From Ancylomarina sp. 16SWW S1-10-2 (GTDB lineage Bacteria; Bacteroidota; Bacteroidia; Bacteroidales; Marinifilaceae), in NCBI RefSeq assembly GCF_009669305.1, contig NZ_SADB01000020.1, forward strand, positions 1-64,000: a stretch of DNA of 64,000 bases, given 5' to 3'. The position numbers were made by a program, and so were the translations under genes. Within the stretch, counting starts at the first letter, position 1. The number at the start of each line of letters is the position of its first letter. Below the pieces are notes generated by a model, which saw only the letters and a program-made list of their open reading frames with translations, had not been told where the DNA came from and ran no database searches. Below are positions 1-9,061 of the stretch, in pieces.

Positions 1-125
1 GTTCGTTAGAACGATGACTTTGCTGATGGCTTTCTTCAGATTTGCAGTCACCCACAACACCCTTGCCAATTGCTAGTTCTTCCTGTCAACTGGGTGAACT
101 CAAGAACATTTCATCTTGATAGCAC
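1..125 (-). mobile_element. Group II intron, 5' end (partial, runs off left edge)
   Basis: Read on the minus strand from 125 down to 1, the sequence begins GTGCTATC, close to the GUGYG start of group II introns. It then carries, in order, words I recognise from domain I of bacterial group II introns: a GAACTAGC stretch, GGCAAGGGTGT, AATCTGAAGAAAGCC, GCAAA and a final ACGAAC. The rest of the ribozyme and any LtrA-type reverse transcriptase would lie to the left of the window. No open frame is needed here, because this part is structural RNA. The call rests on remembered consensus words, not on a covariance-model search. Confidence 0.72.
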
Positions 126-149
126 ATTAACATACCCGACATACAAATT

Positions 150-185
150 AACTGCCCTTTTCGAAAGAAATAGGGCAGTTTTTAT
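150..185 (+). terminator. Rho-independent terminator
   Basis: Arms AACTGCCCT (150-158) and AGGGCAGTT (172-180) form a 9-bp stem, followed by a T-rich tail on the plus strand. It lies between the intron 5' end and the gene at 274, so it probably ends a plus-strand transcript entering from the left. Confidence 0.75.
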
Positions 186-273
186 TTTACGCTTATAAAG
201 AAAAAATCTTCCTATTATTATTTAACATTCTAGATACAAAAATTATTATCTTCGGAGAGAAATAACACAAACT

Positions 274-1449
274 ATGCGACACCTATTTATTCTTCTGTTT
301 TTCAGTTTTATTCTTATCATTCCAATAAGTCAAGTGCAAGCTCAGCATGCTAAAGATGAAACTAAAATAAGTATTCTAACTTGTTCTCCAGGACTTGAGT
401 TATATTCTCTTTTTGGACACTCGGCTATTCGAGTACAAGAACCATCAAAGAAATTAGATCTTGTTTTTAACTACGGCATCTTCAATTTTAACACACCCAA
501 CTTTTACCCCAAATTCGTTCGAGGAAAATTAAAATACAATCTCGGTATCAGTACCTATAAACGTTTTATAAGAAATTACCAATACAATGAACAATCAGTC
601 GTTGAACAGGAACTAGATTTAAGTTTCGAGTCAAAACAAAAATTATTAAAAGCTCTTGAAAAAAACTATCGCCCAGAAAATCGCTACTATTACTATGATT
701 TTATATTCAAAAACTGTTCAACTTTAATACGAGATATTCTTGAGAAAGATATAGTTACCCAAATTCAATATGAAAATGCTGACCTAACTAGCAATCTCAG
801 TTTTAGAGATATGCTTAATATGTATATGAAAGAAACGCCCTGGATTTATACAGGAATTAATCTAGCTTTGGGACAACGTGTCGACAATAAAGCAACAAAC
901 TATCAAAAAATGTTTTTACCTGATTTTTTAAAATCAGGATTTGACAAAACGCTTGTAAACGAAAATGGGAAAACCCACAAACTCGTTAGTAAAGAAAATG
1001 TTATTCTAAGTAAAAAAGCTAAACAAAAACCAACAGCATGGTATTTACATCCTCTATTCATTTTTGGATTTATTGCTTTTATAGGTCTATTATTAACTCT
1101 TAGTTCTTTCAAAAATAAAAAACGATTCGTTTTATTGGATATACTTGTGTTTGGAAGCACATCGCTACTCGGTTTTGTTTTACTATTCCTTTGGTTTTTC
1201 ACCGACCATTTGGCAATGAGACCGAACCTAAATATTCTTTGGGCTTTACCAATTCATTTACCATTAATACCAATCCTTTTTAGAAAAAACAGACCAACAT
1301 GGGTCAAAAGCTATTTTAAATACCATTCTATTTTCATTCTATTAGTGTTAGCTGCTTGGCCAATTTTACCACAAAGCTTACCTTATACGCTTTTACCCTT
1401 TGTCGTCTTAATTTTTATTCGATCAGTGTTCAATGCAACTCGTTCTTAA
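274..1449 (+). CDS. DUF4105/Lnb-type membrane protein, candidate lipoprotein N-acyltransferase
   Basis: 391 residues. A signal peptide or anchor occupies about residues 1-23. A DUF4105 (Lnb N-terminal periplasmic) domain spans about 28-230, and three or four hydrophobic segments follow in 255-390. The domain carries the family hallmarks GHSAIRV (His49) and KNCSTLIRD (Cys148), an arrangement suggesting a thiol acyltransferase or papain-like active site. Known from the family: a Bacteroides protein of this type, Lnb, N-acylates lipoproteins in place of Lnt. Inference: this gene may supply that step, placing it in the inner membrane with its catalytic part in the periplasm. Paralogues are common in Bacteroidota and not all need be Lnb. 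The thioesterase gene begins 17 bases downstream in the same direction, so cotranscription is likely. The ATG follows GGAGAGAAATAAC, one of few Shine-Dalgarno-like stretches here. Confidence 0.7.
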   Translation: MRHLFILLFFSFILIIPISQVQAQHAKDETKISILTCSPGLELYSLFGHSAIRVQEPSKKLDLVFNYGIFNFNTPNFYPKFVRGKLKYNLGISTYKRFIRNYQYNEQSVVEQELDLSFESKQKLLKALEKNYRPENRYYYYDFIFKNCSTLIRDILEKDIVTQIQYENADLTSNLSFRDMLNMYMKETPWIYTGINLALGQRVDNKATNYQKMFLPDFLKSGFDKTLVNENGKTHKLVSKENVILSKKAKQKPTAWYLHPLFIFGFIAFIGLLLTLSSFKNKKRFVLLDILVFGSTSLLGFVLLFLWFFTDHLAMRPNLNILWALPIHLPLIPILFRKNRPTWVKSYFKYHSIFILLVLAAWPILPQSLPYTLLPFVVLIFIRSVFNATRS

Positions 1450-1466
1450 TATAAATTGAATTTATA

Positions 1467-2222
1467 ATGACAGATTTAACTAAATACAGTCAAGAATTCA
1501 CAATAGGTGCGTTTGATAGTAACTGGCATGGAAATGCTAAACTTACTAGTATATCTAATTACTTACAGGAAATATCAGCTAACCATATCGATGAGATTGG
1601 ACAAGGCTTGTCTGATTTAAGCTTGAATCATTATGCTTGGGTTCTATCTCGCATGAGAATTAAAATTATACGCCCTGCAAAATGGAAAGAAACCATTCGA
1701 ATAGAAACATTTCCTACTGGGATTAAAGGTCTTTTCGGTGCACGAGACTTTCGTATTTTCGATGCAAACGATCAAGTTATTGCTTTAGCAAGTTCTTATT
1801 GGTTAGTTGTCGATTTAGAAACTCATCGACCACTTCGACCTTATGTTGTGATAAATAATATGCCTATTGGTAATTATCCCGCAGTTTTCGAAGATGAGCT
1901 AGGGAAATTGGCTCCACTTACTAATGAAGCAAACTTAATTGAAGAAATTAAAATTCACTATAGTGATATTGACATCAATCGACATGTAAACAATGTGAAA
2001 TATTTTAAATGGCTAATTGATGCATTTCCTCAAGAAACGTTGACAGAGCAATCCATTTCAGAAATTGAAATTAACTTTATTCACGAATTAAAACTTGGAG
2101 AGTCTATTCAAATATTTCAAGAGCTTGATGAAAATAAAAACATGAACTGCATGATAAAAAGTAGCACAACAGGTAAAGAAAATTGCCGTGCTCGAATCAG
2201 ATTCAATCACACTAACGAATAA
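1467..2222 (+). CDS. Acyl-ACP thioesterase (FatA/FatB-like)
   Basis: 251 residues, the usual length for bacterial acyl-ACP thioesterases with two hotdog domains (about 5-135 and 150-245). It opens with an F-x-I-GAFDSNWHGNAKLTSISNY-like stretch typical of the family. The second hotdog has HYSDIDINRHVNN, matching the conserved N-R-H-x-N-N catalytic region in which Asn and His act on the thioester. The enzyme hydrolyses acyl-ACP in the cytoplasm to release free fatty acids. It directly follows the Lnb-like gene and precedes a small membrane protein, all on the plus strand. No truncation is visible. The exact acyl-chain preference cannot be read from sequence. Confidence 0.9.
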   Translation: MTDLTKYSQEFTIGAFDSNWHGNAKLTSISNYLQEISANHIDEIGQGLSDLSLNHYAWVLSRMRIKIIRPAKWKETIRIETFPTGIKGLFGARDFRIFDANDQVIALASSYWLVVDLETHRPLRPYVVINNMPIGNYPAVFEDELGKLAPLTNEANLIEEIKIHYSDIDINRHVNNVKYFKWLIDAFPQETLTEQSISEIEINFIHELKLGESIQIFQELDENKNMNCMIKSSTTGKENCRARIRFNHTNE

Positions 2223-2252
2223 ACCTTTACCTCATTATTACCAAATCAAAAC

Positions 2253-2801
2253 ATGGATAAATTATTTTACAGTTTCGAAATTGCTTTCAAACATTTATGT
2301 CAATTTTCAGCAATTCATCAGATTCTATTTCTTATTATTATTGGAGCTTTCTTTAGTTTTAAAGACTGGAAGACTTACCTGTTAATAGTTTTAGCTCTTT
2401 GTTCAGGTTCCATATTAGGTTTATCCTTAGCTATATTTAAAGCAGTAAGCCTTACGAAAGAAACAATTAACTTATTGGCTATTGTAAGTCTCATTATTGT
2501 ATCGTTAAATGGAATTTTCAGTAACAGAATAACAACACTTCACTACAATATATTTGTTTTGATTGGAATTATGCAAGGCTTTGTTCTTAGTCTACATTAT
2601 AAAGCAATACTTGGTTCAAGTTTTAAATTCACATCATATCTAGGATACAATCTAGGAAGTTTTTCATCTTTCCTCCTTATAAGTTTCTTGAGCCTACTTG
2701 TTTGCACACTTATAATAACTGTATTCAAAACTGATAAGCATAAAATATCATTAGTATTAGCAGGCTTAGGCCTAGGCGTTGCTTCAATGATGTATTTTTA
2801 G
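2253..2801 (+). CDS. Uncharacterised small integral membrane protein
   Basis: 182 residues, with five or so hydrophobic stretches that look like transmembrane helices (roughly 22-60, 65-85, 88-115, 130-150, 160-182). I recognise no enzymatic motif or family. The start at 2253 is the first ATG of the hydrophobic frame, 30 bases after the thioesterase stop. An overlapping frame starting at 2188 lies inside the thioesterase and is not credible. Same strand and short spacing suggest cotranscription with the two genes upstream. The hydrophobicity pattern and its length make a real gene likely, but the function is unknown. Confidence 0.6.
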   Translation: MDKLFYSFEIAFKHLCQFSAIHQILFLIIIGAFFSFKDWKTYLLIVLALCSGSILGLSLAIFKAVSLTKETINLLAIVSLIIVSLNGIFSNRITTLHYNIFVLIGIMQGFVLSLHYKAILGSSFKFTSYLGYNLGSFSSFLLISFLSLLVCTLIITVFKTDKHKISLVLAGLGLGVASMMYF

Positions 2802-2942
2802 AAATCGAAATACATAGCTCATGGTTTAAAATAGATTAATCAGTTTCTATTATAAATTACAAACACATCTAAACTGCCTGTAAATTTCAAATCCACAAGA
2901 TGTCAAGTCATTTGTGGACTAGACAATGATTATATAATAAAA

Positions 2943-2966
2943 AACCCTCACTGTAAAGTGAGGGTT
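2943..2966 (-). terminator. Rho-independent terminator of cinA
   Basis: A 10-bp stem AACCCTCACT/AGTGAGGGTT with loop GTAA. On the minus strand the stem is followed by a run of T, and it lies 27 bases past the cinA stop. Confidence 0.85.
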
Positions 2967-2992
2967 AATAAAATCAAAATAGAAACTTAGGT

Positions 2993-4234
2993 TTAATGTT
3001 CTACCATTAACTTTCGAAGCATATTAAAACCGGCAAGCGAAGCCACTCTAATATTGCGACTACGCTCCTTTGAGAATGCAAATTTTTCAGACACAACGCC
3101 ACCCTTAAAGGCAACAGCTATCCAAACGGTTCCAACAGGTTTTTCTTCTGTTCCACCATCGGGACCTGCTATACCTGATGTCGCAATAGAATAATCAGTA
3201 CCAAGAACCTTACACGCCCCGGTCGCCATTTGTTCAACAACTTGCTGACTTACTGCGCCAAACTCTTCCAAACTCGCAGGATTAACGCCTAAAACATTTG
3301 CTTTTACTTCGTTTGAATAAGCAACAACCGATCCTTTAAAATAGGCTGAACTACCTGCCATTGAAGTAAATATATGTGCCATATTTCCTCCAGTACACGA
3401 TTCTGCAGTTGACACAGTCATTTTTCTATCCAAAAGTAAATTAGCTATAACATGTTCGATCTTCTCATCGTCAAAAGCAAATATATGATCTCCTAATAGA
3501 GCTTTCAAACCCAAGAGTTGAGTTTCTACAATTGCTTTTAATTCGTTTTCATCGTCGCCAATTAAACTCAATCGCAAACGCACAACACCTGGCGATGGCA
3601 AATAAGCCAACTTAACGACAGATGGTAAATTAGCTTCCCAATCTTGTAACTTTACAGCTAGAACAGACTCTCCTATTCCTTGAACCATTACGGTTTGATG
3701 CAAAATATGAGGACAATTAAACTCAGCACTTATTTTTGGCAGAATTTGAAATTTCATAATATTCTTCATCTCAAAAGGAACACCTGGCATTGAAATAACG
3801 TGCTTGTTATTTTTTGTGAACCACATACAAGCTGCCGTTCCAAAATCGTTAGGTATAATTCTAGCTCCTCGAGGAACTAAAGCCTGATCGGCATTAAGCG
3901 TATTCATGCCTATTTTGTATCCCGACAAACGCTCTTCAATTTTTGCATAAAGCCCTTCGTCCTGAACCAATTCACATCCAAAATAGTCGCTCAATGTTTT
4001 CTTTGTAATATCATCATTGGTCGGACCAAGTCCACCTGTCATTAAAATAACATCAACACGTGACATCGCTTCTTCCATAGAGCTAATAATAGCATCCTTT
4101 GTATCAGATATACTCGTAATACGATTAACTGAAACACCAATTTTGTTCAACTCCGTAGCCATCCATGCTGAATTCGTATCAACAATTTGGCCAATCAATA
4201 TTTCATCGCCAATGGTTATAATTTCTGCTTGCAT
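2993..4234 (-). CDS. cinA: CinA family protein (nicotinamide-nucleotide amidase)
   Basis: 413 residues, normal for full-length CinA. The N-terminal MoaB/MogA-like (MoCF) domain, about 1-170, has IITIGDEILIGQ at the start and GGLGPTNDD near residue 67. The C-terminal amidase domain, about 255-410, has STAESCTGG near 277, with the catalytic Ser in AESCTGG, and GIAGPDGGT further on. Family knowledge: CinA hydrolyses nicotinamide mononucleotide or ADP-ribose by-products in NAD recycling; the competence name is historical and nothing here links it to DNA uptake. Its strand matches the M48 protease gene 95 bases upstream, so they may share a transcript, and a clear terminator follows. Confidence 0.93.
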   Translation of the reverse strand: MQAEIITIGDEILIGQIVDTNSAWMATELNKIGVSVNRITSISDTKDAIISSMEEAMSRVDVILMTGGLGPTNDDITKKTLSDYFGCELVQDEGLYAKIEERLSGYKIGMNTLNADQALVPRGARIIPNDFGTAACMWFTKNNKHVISMPGVPFEMKNIMKFQILPKISAEFNCPHILHQTVMVQGIGESVLAVKLQDWEANLPSVVKLAYLPSPGVVRLRLSLIGDDENELKAIVETQLLGLKALLGDHIFAFDDEKIEHVIANLLLDRKMTVSTAESCTGGNMAHIFTSMAGSSAYFKGSVVAYSNEVKANVLGVNPASLEEFGAVSQQVVEQMATGACKVLGTDYSIATSGIAGPDGGTEEKPVGTVWIAVAFKGGVVSEKFAFSKERSRNIRVASLAGFNMLRKLMVEH

Positions 4235-4329
4235 GATTTATAAATAAATTTCCTATTATATTGTATGTTAACTATTATCAATAATATTTCAAGACTGTAA
4301 AAACAAACTGAACTAAATAAAACAAGTTT

Positions 4330-5565
4330 TTATTTGCCTTGCATTGCATTTATTCGCTGCAATAAAGTTGGGTGCGAATAATAAAAAAACACATATATTG
4401 GATGTGGCGTCAAATTACTTAATGAACTAACCGACAGTTTTTTCAAACCATCGATTAAAGACTTAGAATTATAATGCTCAGCTGCATATGCATCAGCTTC
4501 ATATTCATTCTTTCGCGATAAAACATTCATTCCTAAACCAAGAAAAGTTGAAATTGGCGAATATAAAATACCAAAGGCTATTAAACCTAAATGGAAACTA
4601 TGATTTGTTGTCCCCAAAGCCTCTGAAAGACTTATATTCCCAATCAATAAAGAGAAAATATAAAACATGATTCCGGTCTGCAAAAGACTTAAAACAATTG
4701 AGGTTAAAGTATGTTTCTTTTTATAGTGTCCAATTTCGTGAGCCAAAACAGCAACAATCTCCTCAGTAGATAATTCATCAATTAAAGTATCGAATAAAAC
4801 AATTCGCTTACGAGAACCTAGTCCTGAGAAATAGGCATTCCCTTTTGATGAACGTTTAGAGCCATCCATTACATAAATATTGTCGAGTTTAAAACCAACT
4901 TTATCTGCAAAGGTACTTATTGCAGTATTTAACTCACCATCTTCCAAACGAGTTTGTTTGTTGAATAAAGGTACAATTAAAGAAGAATAGAACATACTCA
5001 TAAATACCATAACAAAGGCTATAAGAGCCCAAGCCATCCACCAAAAATTAGTAGTTGTCATGGTATAAATCCAAATAATAAGAGACAAAAGACCACCACC
5101 TAGAATTGCCGAGATGGAAGCTCCTTTTAATTTATCTAGCAAAAAAGTTTTTAGAGTACTTCGGTTAAAACCATATTTTTCTTCGATAACAAAAGTCGAA
5201 TAATATGAAAATGGAAAACTGATAAGGCTTGATCCCATCATAATAACAGCAAAGAAACCAAGTGCTAATGTTATAGGATTGGATAAATAAAGTCGAACTA
5301 AATCGTCGACCCAAGCAAAACCTCCAAGTACTATCATTAGGATGGTTGCAACAAAACTTAGAACAGATGATATGAAGCCTATGCGATGCTTATCTTTCTC
5401 GTAAGATTGAGACTTGGCATATTTTTCTTCATCATAAATTCCTTCTAGAGCTTTAGGTATTTTGGCAGTCCAATTTTTTCTATTTAAAATATCGAGAATA
5501 CGCTCTAGAATAAAATCTAGGCTCAATATAACAAGTATTAGTATGAGAATAAGTTCAGTAGACAT
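4330..5565 (-). CDS. M48 family (Ste24/CAAX-type) membrane metalloprotease
   Basis: 411 residues with an N-terminal Peptidase_M48 extension of several transmembrane segments (about 1-20, 65-110, 150-200). The catalytic HEIGH is at 276-280 in VLAHEIGHYKKKH, and a third zinc ligand lies in the NEYEADAYAAEH segment near 355. Length and layout match eukaryotic Ste24 and bacterial CAAX-protease-1-like enzymes, so it should be an inner-membrane protease. The substrate is unknown; bacteria with no prenylated substrates still carry the family, with proposed roles in membrane-protein quality control. It is followed on the same strand by cinA. The start at 5565 gives the first hydrophobic helix directly, with no signal peptide. 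Confidence 0.9.
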   Translation of the reverse strand: MSTELILILILVILSLDFILERILDILNRKNWTAKIPKALEGIYDEEKYAKSQSYEKDKHRIGFISSVLSFVATILMIVLGGFAWVDDLVRLYLSNPITLALGFFAVIMMGSSLISFPFSYYSTFVIEEKYGFNRSTLKTFLLDKLKGASISAILGGGLLSLIIWIYTMTTTNFWWMAWALIAFVMVFMSMFYSSLIVPLFNKQTRLEDGELNTAISTFADKVGFKLDNIYVMDGSKRSSKGNAYFSGLGSRKRIVLFDTLIDELSTEEIVAVLAHEIGHYKKKHTLTSIVLSLLQTGIMFYIFSLLIGNISLSEALGTTNHSFHLGLIAFGILYSPISTFLGLGMNVLSRKNEYEADAYAAEHYNSKSLIDGLKKLSVSSLSNLTPHPIYVFFYYSHPTLLQRINAMQGK

Positions 5566-5679
5566 GGTAATAAGTAAGTAAATGAATAAATCTAGGATTA
5601 AATATCAAGTAACTTATTATCAGTTTGTTAATGTTTCAAAAACTGAGTTTCTAGAACAACTAGCGTCAATTAATTACCT

Positions 5680-6738
5680 CTACTCTTCTCCAAAGAATCG
5701 TTTTATTTTATTCCCATTAAGCCAACGGGAATTCAAAATTAATGCATAAGCTTCGATTTCTTTATATTCATTAGGCAATTTTTTCATTTTTTTATAAAAA
5801 TACATGGCTTTACGTATCCATCCTTTCGCATTTTTCAAGTCACCTTTCATCTCATTCACAACAGCTAAATTATAGGCCGCACGACCAGCTAACTTCATAT
5901 CCGTCTCTTTGGTCAAACTTATCCACATATTAATTGCAGTATCAAACTCATTTTTGTCCATAAAATAAAGAGCTGTAGTCAAACGCTTATCTCCTGAAAC
6001 AAAGTAATTACGACTAACATCCTTCCAATAAGGAGAAATTAAATCAACATACGATTTTCCTAATTCATAAGCAGCTTCGTTCATCATTTCTTCTCTGCTT
6101 GGTATTTTTTCGTTTACCAAGCGTTGAAGATTCTCATCAGAAACTTCCATAAATAAACTATCTACCACAACTCTCTCGTCATAAATTTTCTCATATAATG
6201 GATCGTATATTCGCCATACACCCTGATACTGGATTTCATTCACTGCCCAATATAACTCGCCCTCAACAATATCATGTGTCGTAAAAGCTAGAATATTCTC
6301 CAAAACAACCAATACATCAACTTGGTTTGATTTGCAAATACTAGTAACCTTCGCCCAACTTAAAGGCTCGAAAGATCTAATTGTATCTGGCATTATTTTT
6401 TTAGGAAGGCGTACAAAAGGAATAGAATCTTGATTCCAGAATTCAGACATGTTTTCCACAAATCCTTGGTACGAATTAAAAGACATGTTTCTGGTCTGAT
6501 CGATTGAATCTTTTATAACTACCCTATTAATTGAATAATATTGCGCCACAGAATCGGAAGGAAAACACTGATCTCTAGCTACAAAAGCAATGCGGTTAAC
6601 ATCCGCAGGAAGAATTATTTGAGGCGCTTCGAGCGACTGAAATTGAACCGAAGAAATTGTTTTACACGATGGCAAAACGACAACCAACAATAGAACAACA
6701 AGACTAATTAACTTAACTGAGGATTTAATCAATTTCAT
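5680..6738 (-). CDS. DUF6340-like TPR lipoprotein, function unknown
   Basis: 352 residues. The signal peptide ends in a lipobox (VVLPSC, Cys25), so the mature protein should be a lipoprotein of the cell envelope. Residues 40-230 form a domain resembling DUF6340, with a VNRIAFVARD-like first strand. Residues 250-330 contain two TPR-like helix pairs (ALYFMDKNEFDTAINMWISL and AAYNLAVVNEMKGDLKNAKG). Such proteins are common in Bacteroidota and uncharacterised. It lies 56 bases downstream of the 697-residue membrane protein gene on the same strand, so the two may be cotranscribed. The function cannot be named. Confidence 0.7.
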   Translation of the reverse strand: MKLIKSSVKLISLVVLLLVVVLPSCKTISSVQFQSLEAPQIILPADVNRIAFVARDQCFPSDSVAQYYSINRVVIKDSIDQTRNMSFNSYQGFVENMSEFWNQDSIPFVRLPKKIMPDTIRSFEPLSWAKVTSICKSNQVDVLVVLENILAFTTHDIVEGELYWAVNEIQYQGVWRIYDPLYEKIYDERVVVDSLFMEVSDENLQRLVNEKIPSREEMMNEAAYELGKSYVDLISPYWKDVSRNYFVSGDKRLTTALYFMDKNEFDTAINMWISLTKETDMKLAGRAAYNLAVVNEMKGDLKNAKGWIRKAMYFYKKMKKLPNEYKEIEAYALILNSRWLNGNKIKRFFGEE

Positions 6739-6794
6739 AAACTAATAATTTAGGTCGGTAGGATTTTAAAATACAGTTCGAATCTAGTAAAAGA

Positions 6795-8888
6795 TTAGAT
6801 TCCTAGCCAATACTTTCTCAAAAACCATTCCAAGAAAAGCAAAACTACAACAAAACATAAAATAAATATAAAATTCAGTGCAAAACTAAAATTATTCTCC
6901 ACAAAAATTCGTGATTTTAAAGAATTATCATTCAATAACGATTCAGTCAATGTTGCAATTTGCGATAAGGGTTGGTGAATTCCACCACTTAATTCAGACA
7001 AATCCTTTAACAGTTTTGAATTTGCTTTCAAATACTTTGCTTCTAAATTTTCTGAAGTGACAACAAAACTCCCTTTCTCAACAAACTCTTGATCAAAAGC
7101 TTTCACTTTTGCTTCAAACTGATAATCACCTGCAGATAAACCACTCATTTCTAACTGGTAAACATCAGTATTTGGCTCGAACTGATAATTATATTCGTCT
7201 CCATTTTCATTCTTCAATAAAAACTTAAGATCTGCATTATTTGTAAGCTGATAACTCTTATTATAAAGCTGTGCTTCAATTAGAACACGATCCGTTTCCT
7301 TATATACTTTATCGTATTGAAGGCTTAACTGATTCTTTTTAACCTTAAGAGCAAGATACTGTACCATTTGATTAATAAAGGCATTAAAACTATCGTGAGA
7401 ATTATTCAATTTATAATCCTGCAATTTCCAACGCCAAATTCCTTCTCCTAAAATGTAACATTGCTTTTGTTCATTAACTTGAGAAAATACAATTAAAGGT
7501 ATTTCTGTTGAAATTCCCTTTATGACCTGAGTTCCTAAGGTATTATTTTCATAACTAAAATGAAATTTTGCCATTGGAGATAATAAGGGAGGAAAACCTT
7601 CAATTATCTTCTGATTCTCTTTACTTATTTCGAACAATGAGAAATTTGGATCAAATTTAATTCTAGCATTTTGGTACAGATTTTTATCTTGTGCAAGATT
7701 TAAACCCAGCCCCAAACGATTAAAACTATCAATCTTGGTTCCACCACCTATAAGCATCATAAAAGGTAGGCTAGAACGCTTTAATTGGCTAAAAAATTGC
7801 TCATCTTCCGACTTAAATGATGGCAACTGATAAAGAATCATGAGATTAAAATCAGAGAAATCAACTTGCTGTTTCGAAATATCGATTAAACTAATCAAGA
7901 AATTAGATCTTTCTTGCAAAGCAGATTGTAATGCAGCTATATCAGGATGATACGAATCGTAACAAATAGCAATTTTCCTTTTACTATCCAATACATCAAC
8001 GATCAACTGACTCGAATTATTCTTTAGATTCACCTCTCCTTTTAGCGGCTGAATTTGCACTTGATATTTTTGCAAACCTACTTTACTTGGTGAAATAAGG
8101 AAATCCTTTTCAATAAAATAATCATCTGTACCAACTCTTAAAGTATCACGATATAGAATATTTGAACCTGACTTAACTTGAAATTTCAGCAGTTCTCCTT
8201 TACAAAAATCAGCTTTTAAAGTAAGTCTAACAGGTATATTGGATTTAAGGAAAGCCAATTTATTACTTCTTAAAGAAACGATAGAGACATCTTTTCTGTT
8301 TGCCTCATCGCCTAAAGCAAGCGTATTAACTGGACATTTTATTTCTTGAACTGAGAATCTCGGATCATTTCCCATATTATATAAGCCATCACCGGCCAAA
8401 ACAATTTGAGTTTGATCTCCCCTCTGAATATTATCCTTAAGGTAGGCGAACAAAGAAGAATAATCACTTAATTGATCAGTAAAATCAAATTTTTCATCAG
8501 TTTTTACATCCTGTCCAAAGCTTAATTTTTGAATCTGATATTTACTTTCGAGTTTCTCTAGTACAACATCTACCTCTTGGGAGTACTTATTTTTATAATA
8601 ACTTGAATCTTGACCTAAGATCAAGGATTGAGAATTATCTTGAGCCCATATTAATAAAGGTTTCTCAATTCGTTCTTGACTATATTTAATACTCGGATTT
8701 AATAAGAGAAATAACAGACATATATACACTAAAGCACGTAAACTTGCTAAAGCTAATGTTCTAGCTGGTGATAAATCGTTCTTTAAAACGTTTTTATAAT
8801 AATACTGGCCATATACCAAAGCAACCGACAGCAGGATGATAGGTAATAACCACCAAAAAGAATGCTCTGTGATAATAGAAATGTTCAA
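6795..8888 (-). CDS. Large envelope protein with BatA-like N-terminal and periplasmic domains
   Basis: 697 residues. Two transmembrane helices near the N-terminus (about 8-28 and 43-65), with a ..SPARTLALASLRALVYICLL stretch, resemble the first part of BatA/VWA membrane proteins. A long extracytoplasmic region follows (70-670), then one C-terminal helix (about 670-690) ending in a short basic tail. The segment after helix 2 (PLLIWAQDNSQSL) looks like the start of a VWA or glutamine-amidotransferase-like fold, but the metal-binding DxSxS is degraded to DNSQS. Related Bacteroidota proteins are annotated only as VWA-domain or hypothetical. It is probably transcribed with the lipoprotein gene downstream. 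The role is unknown; an envelope complex is an inference. Confidence 0.65.
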   Translation of the reverse strand: MNISIITEHSFWWLLPIILLSVALVYGQYYYKNVLKNDLSPARTLALASLRALVYICLLFLLLNPSIKYSQERIEKPLLIWAQDNSQSLILGQDSSYYKNKYSQEVDVVLEKLESKYQIQKLSFGQDVKTDEKFDFTDQLSDYSSLFAYLKDNIQRGDQTQIVLAGDGLYNMGNDPRFSVQEIKCPVNTLALGDEANRKDVSIVSLRSNKLAFLKSNIPVRLTLKADFCKGELLKFQVKSGSNILYRDTLRVGTDDYFIEKDFLISPSKVGLQKYQVQIQPLKGEVNLKNNSSQLIVDVLDSKRKIAICYDSYHPDIAALQSALQERSNFLISLIDISKQQVDFSDFNLMILYQLPSFKSEDEQFFSQLKRSSLPFMMLIGGGTKIDSFNRLGLGLNLAQDKNLYQNARIKFDPNFSLFEISKENQKIIEGFPPLLSPMAKFHFSYENNTLGTQVIKGISTEIPLIVFSQVNEQKQCYILGEGIWRWKLQDYKLNNSHDSFNAFINQMVQYLALKVKKNQLSLQYDKVYKETDRVLIEAQLYNKSYQLTNNADLKFLLKNENGDEYNYQFEPNTDVYQLEMSGLSAGDYQFEAKVKAFDQEFVEKGSFVVTSENLEAKYLKANSKLLKDLSELSGGIHQPLSQIATLTESLLNDNSLKSRIFVENNFSFALNFIFILCFVVVLLFLEWFLRKYWLGI

Positions 8889-9012
8889 AAGAATATTTTT
8901 AAAGTTTCAACAAATTTAATAAACTCTGCGAGCTATTGATTCAATATTCAGGCTAAAATCAACATTTTCCAAATACAAAGTTTAAGTCTCCATTTCCTCA
9001 TATAATTTATCT

Positions 9013-9020
9013 TACCTTTG
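9013..9020 (+). promoter_or_regulatory. Candidate -7 box (TACCTTTG) for the helicase gene
   Basis: TACCTTTG matches the Bacteroidota -7 consensus TAnnTTTG and lies 42 bases before the helicase ATG. A good -33 TTTG is not seen at the right distance, so support is partial. Confidence 0.4.
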
Positions 9021-9061
9021 AACCCTTAAATTGATATCAACTATAAATTAAAATCAAAATA

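Noticed and set aside
2188-2385. Open frame overlapping the thioesterase end and the small membrane protein start
   Set aside because: Overlaps two better-supported genes in other frames.
4017-4247. Plus-strand frame opposite cinA
   Set aside because: Antisense of the conserved MoCF domain; no independent support.
2993-5565. cinA plus M48 protease as a competence locus
   Set aside because: CinA is a metabolic amidase, and no ComEC, pilus or RecA genes are near.
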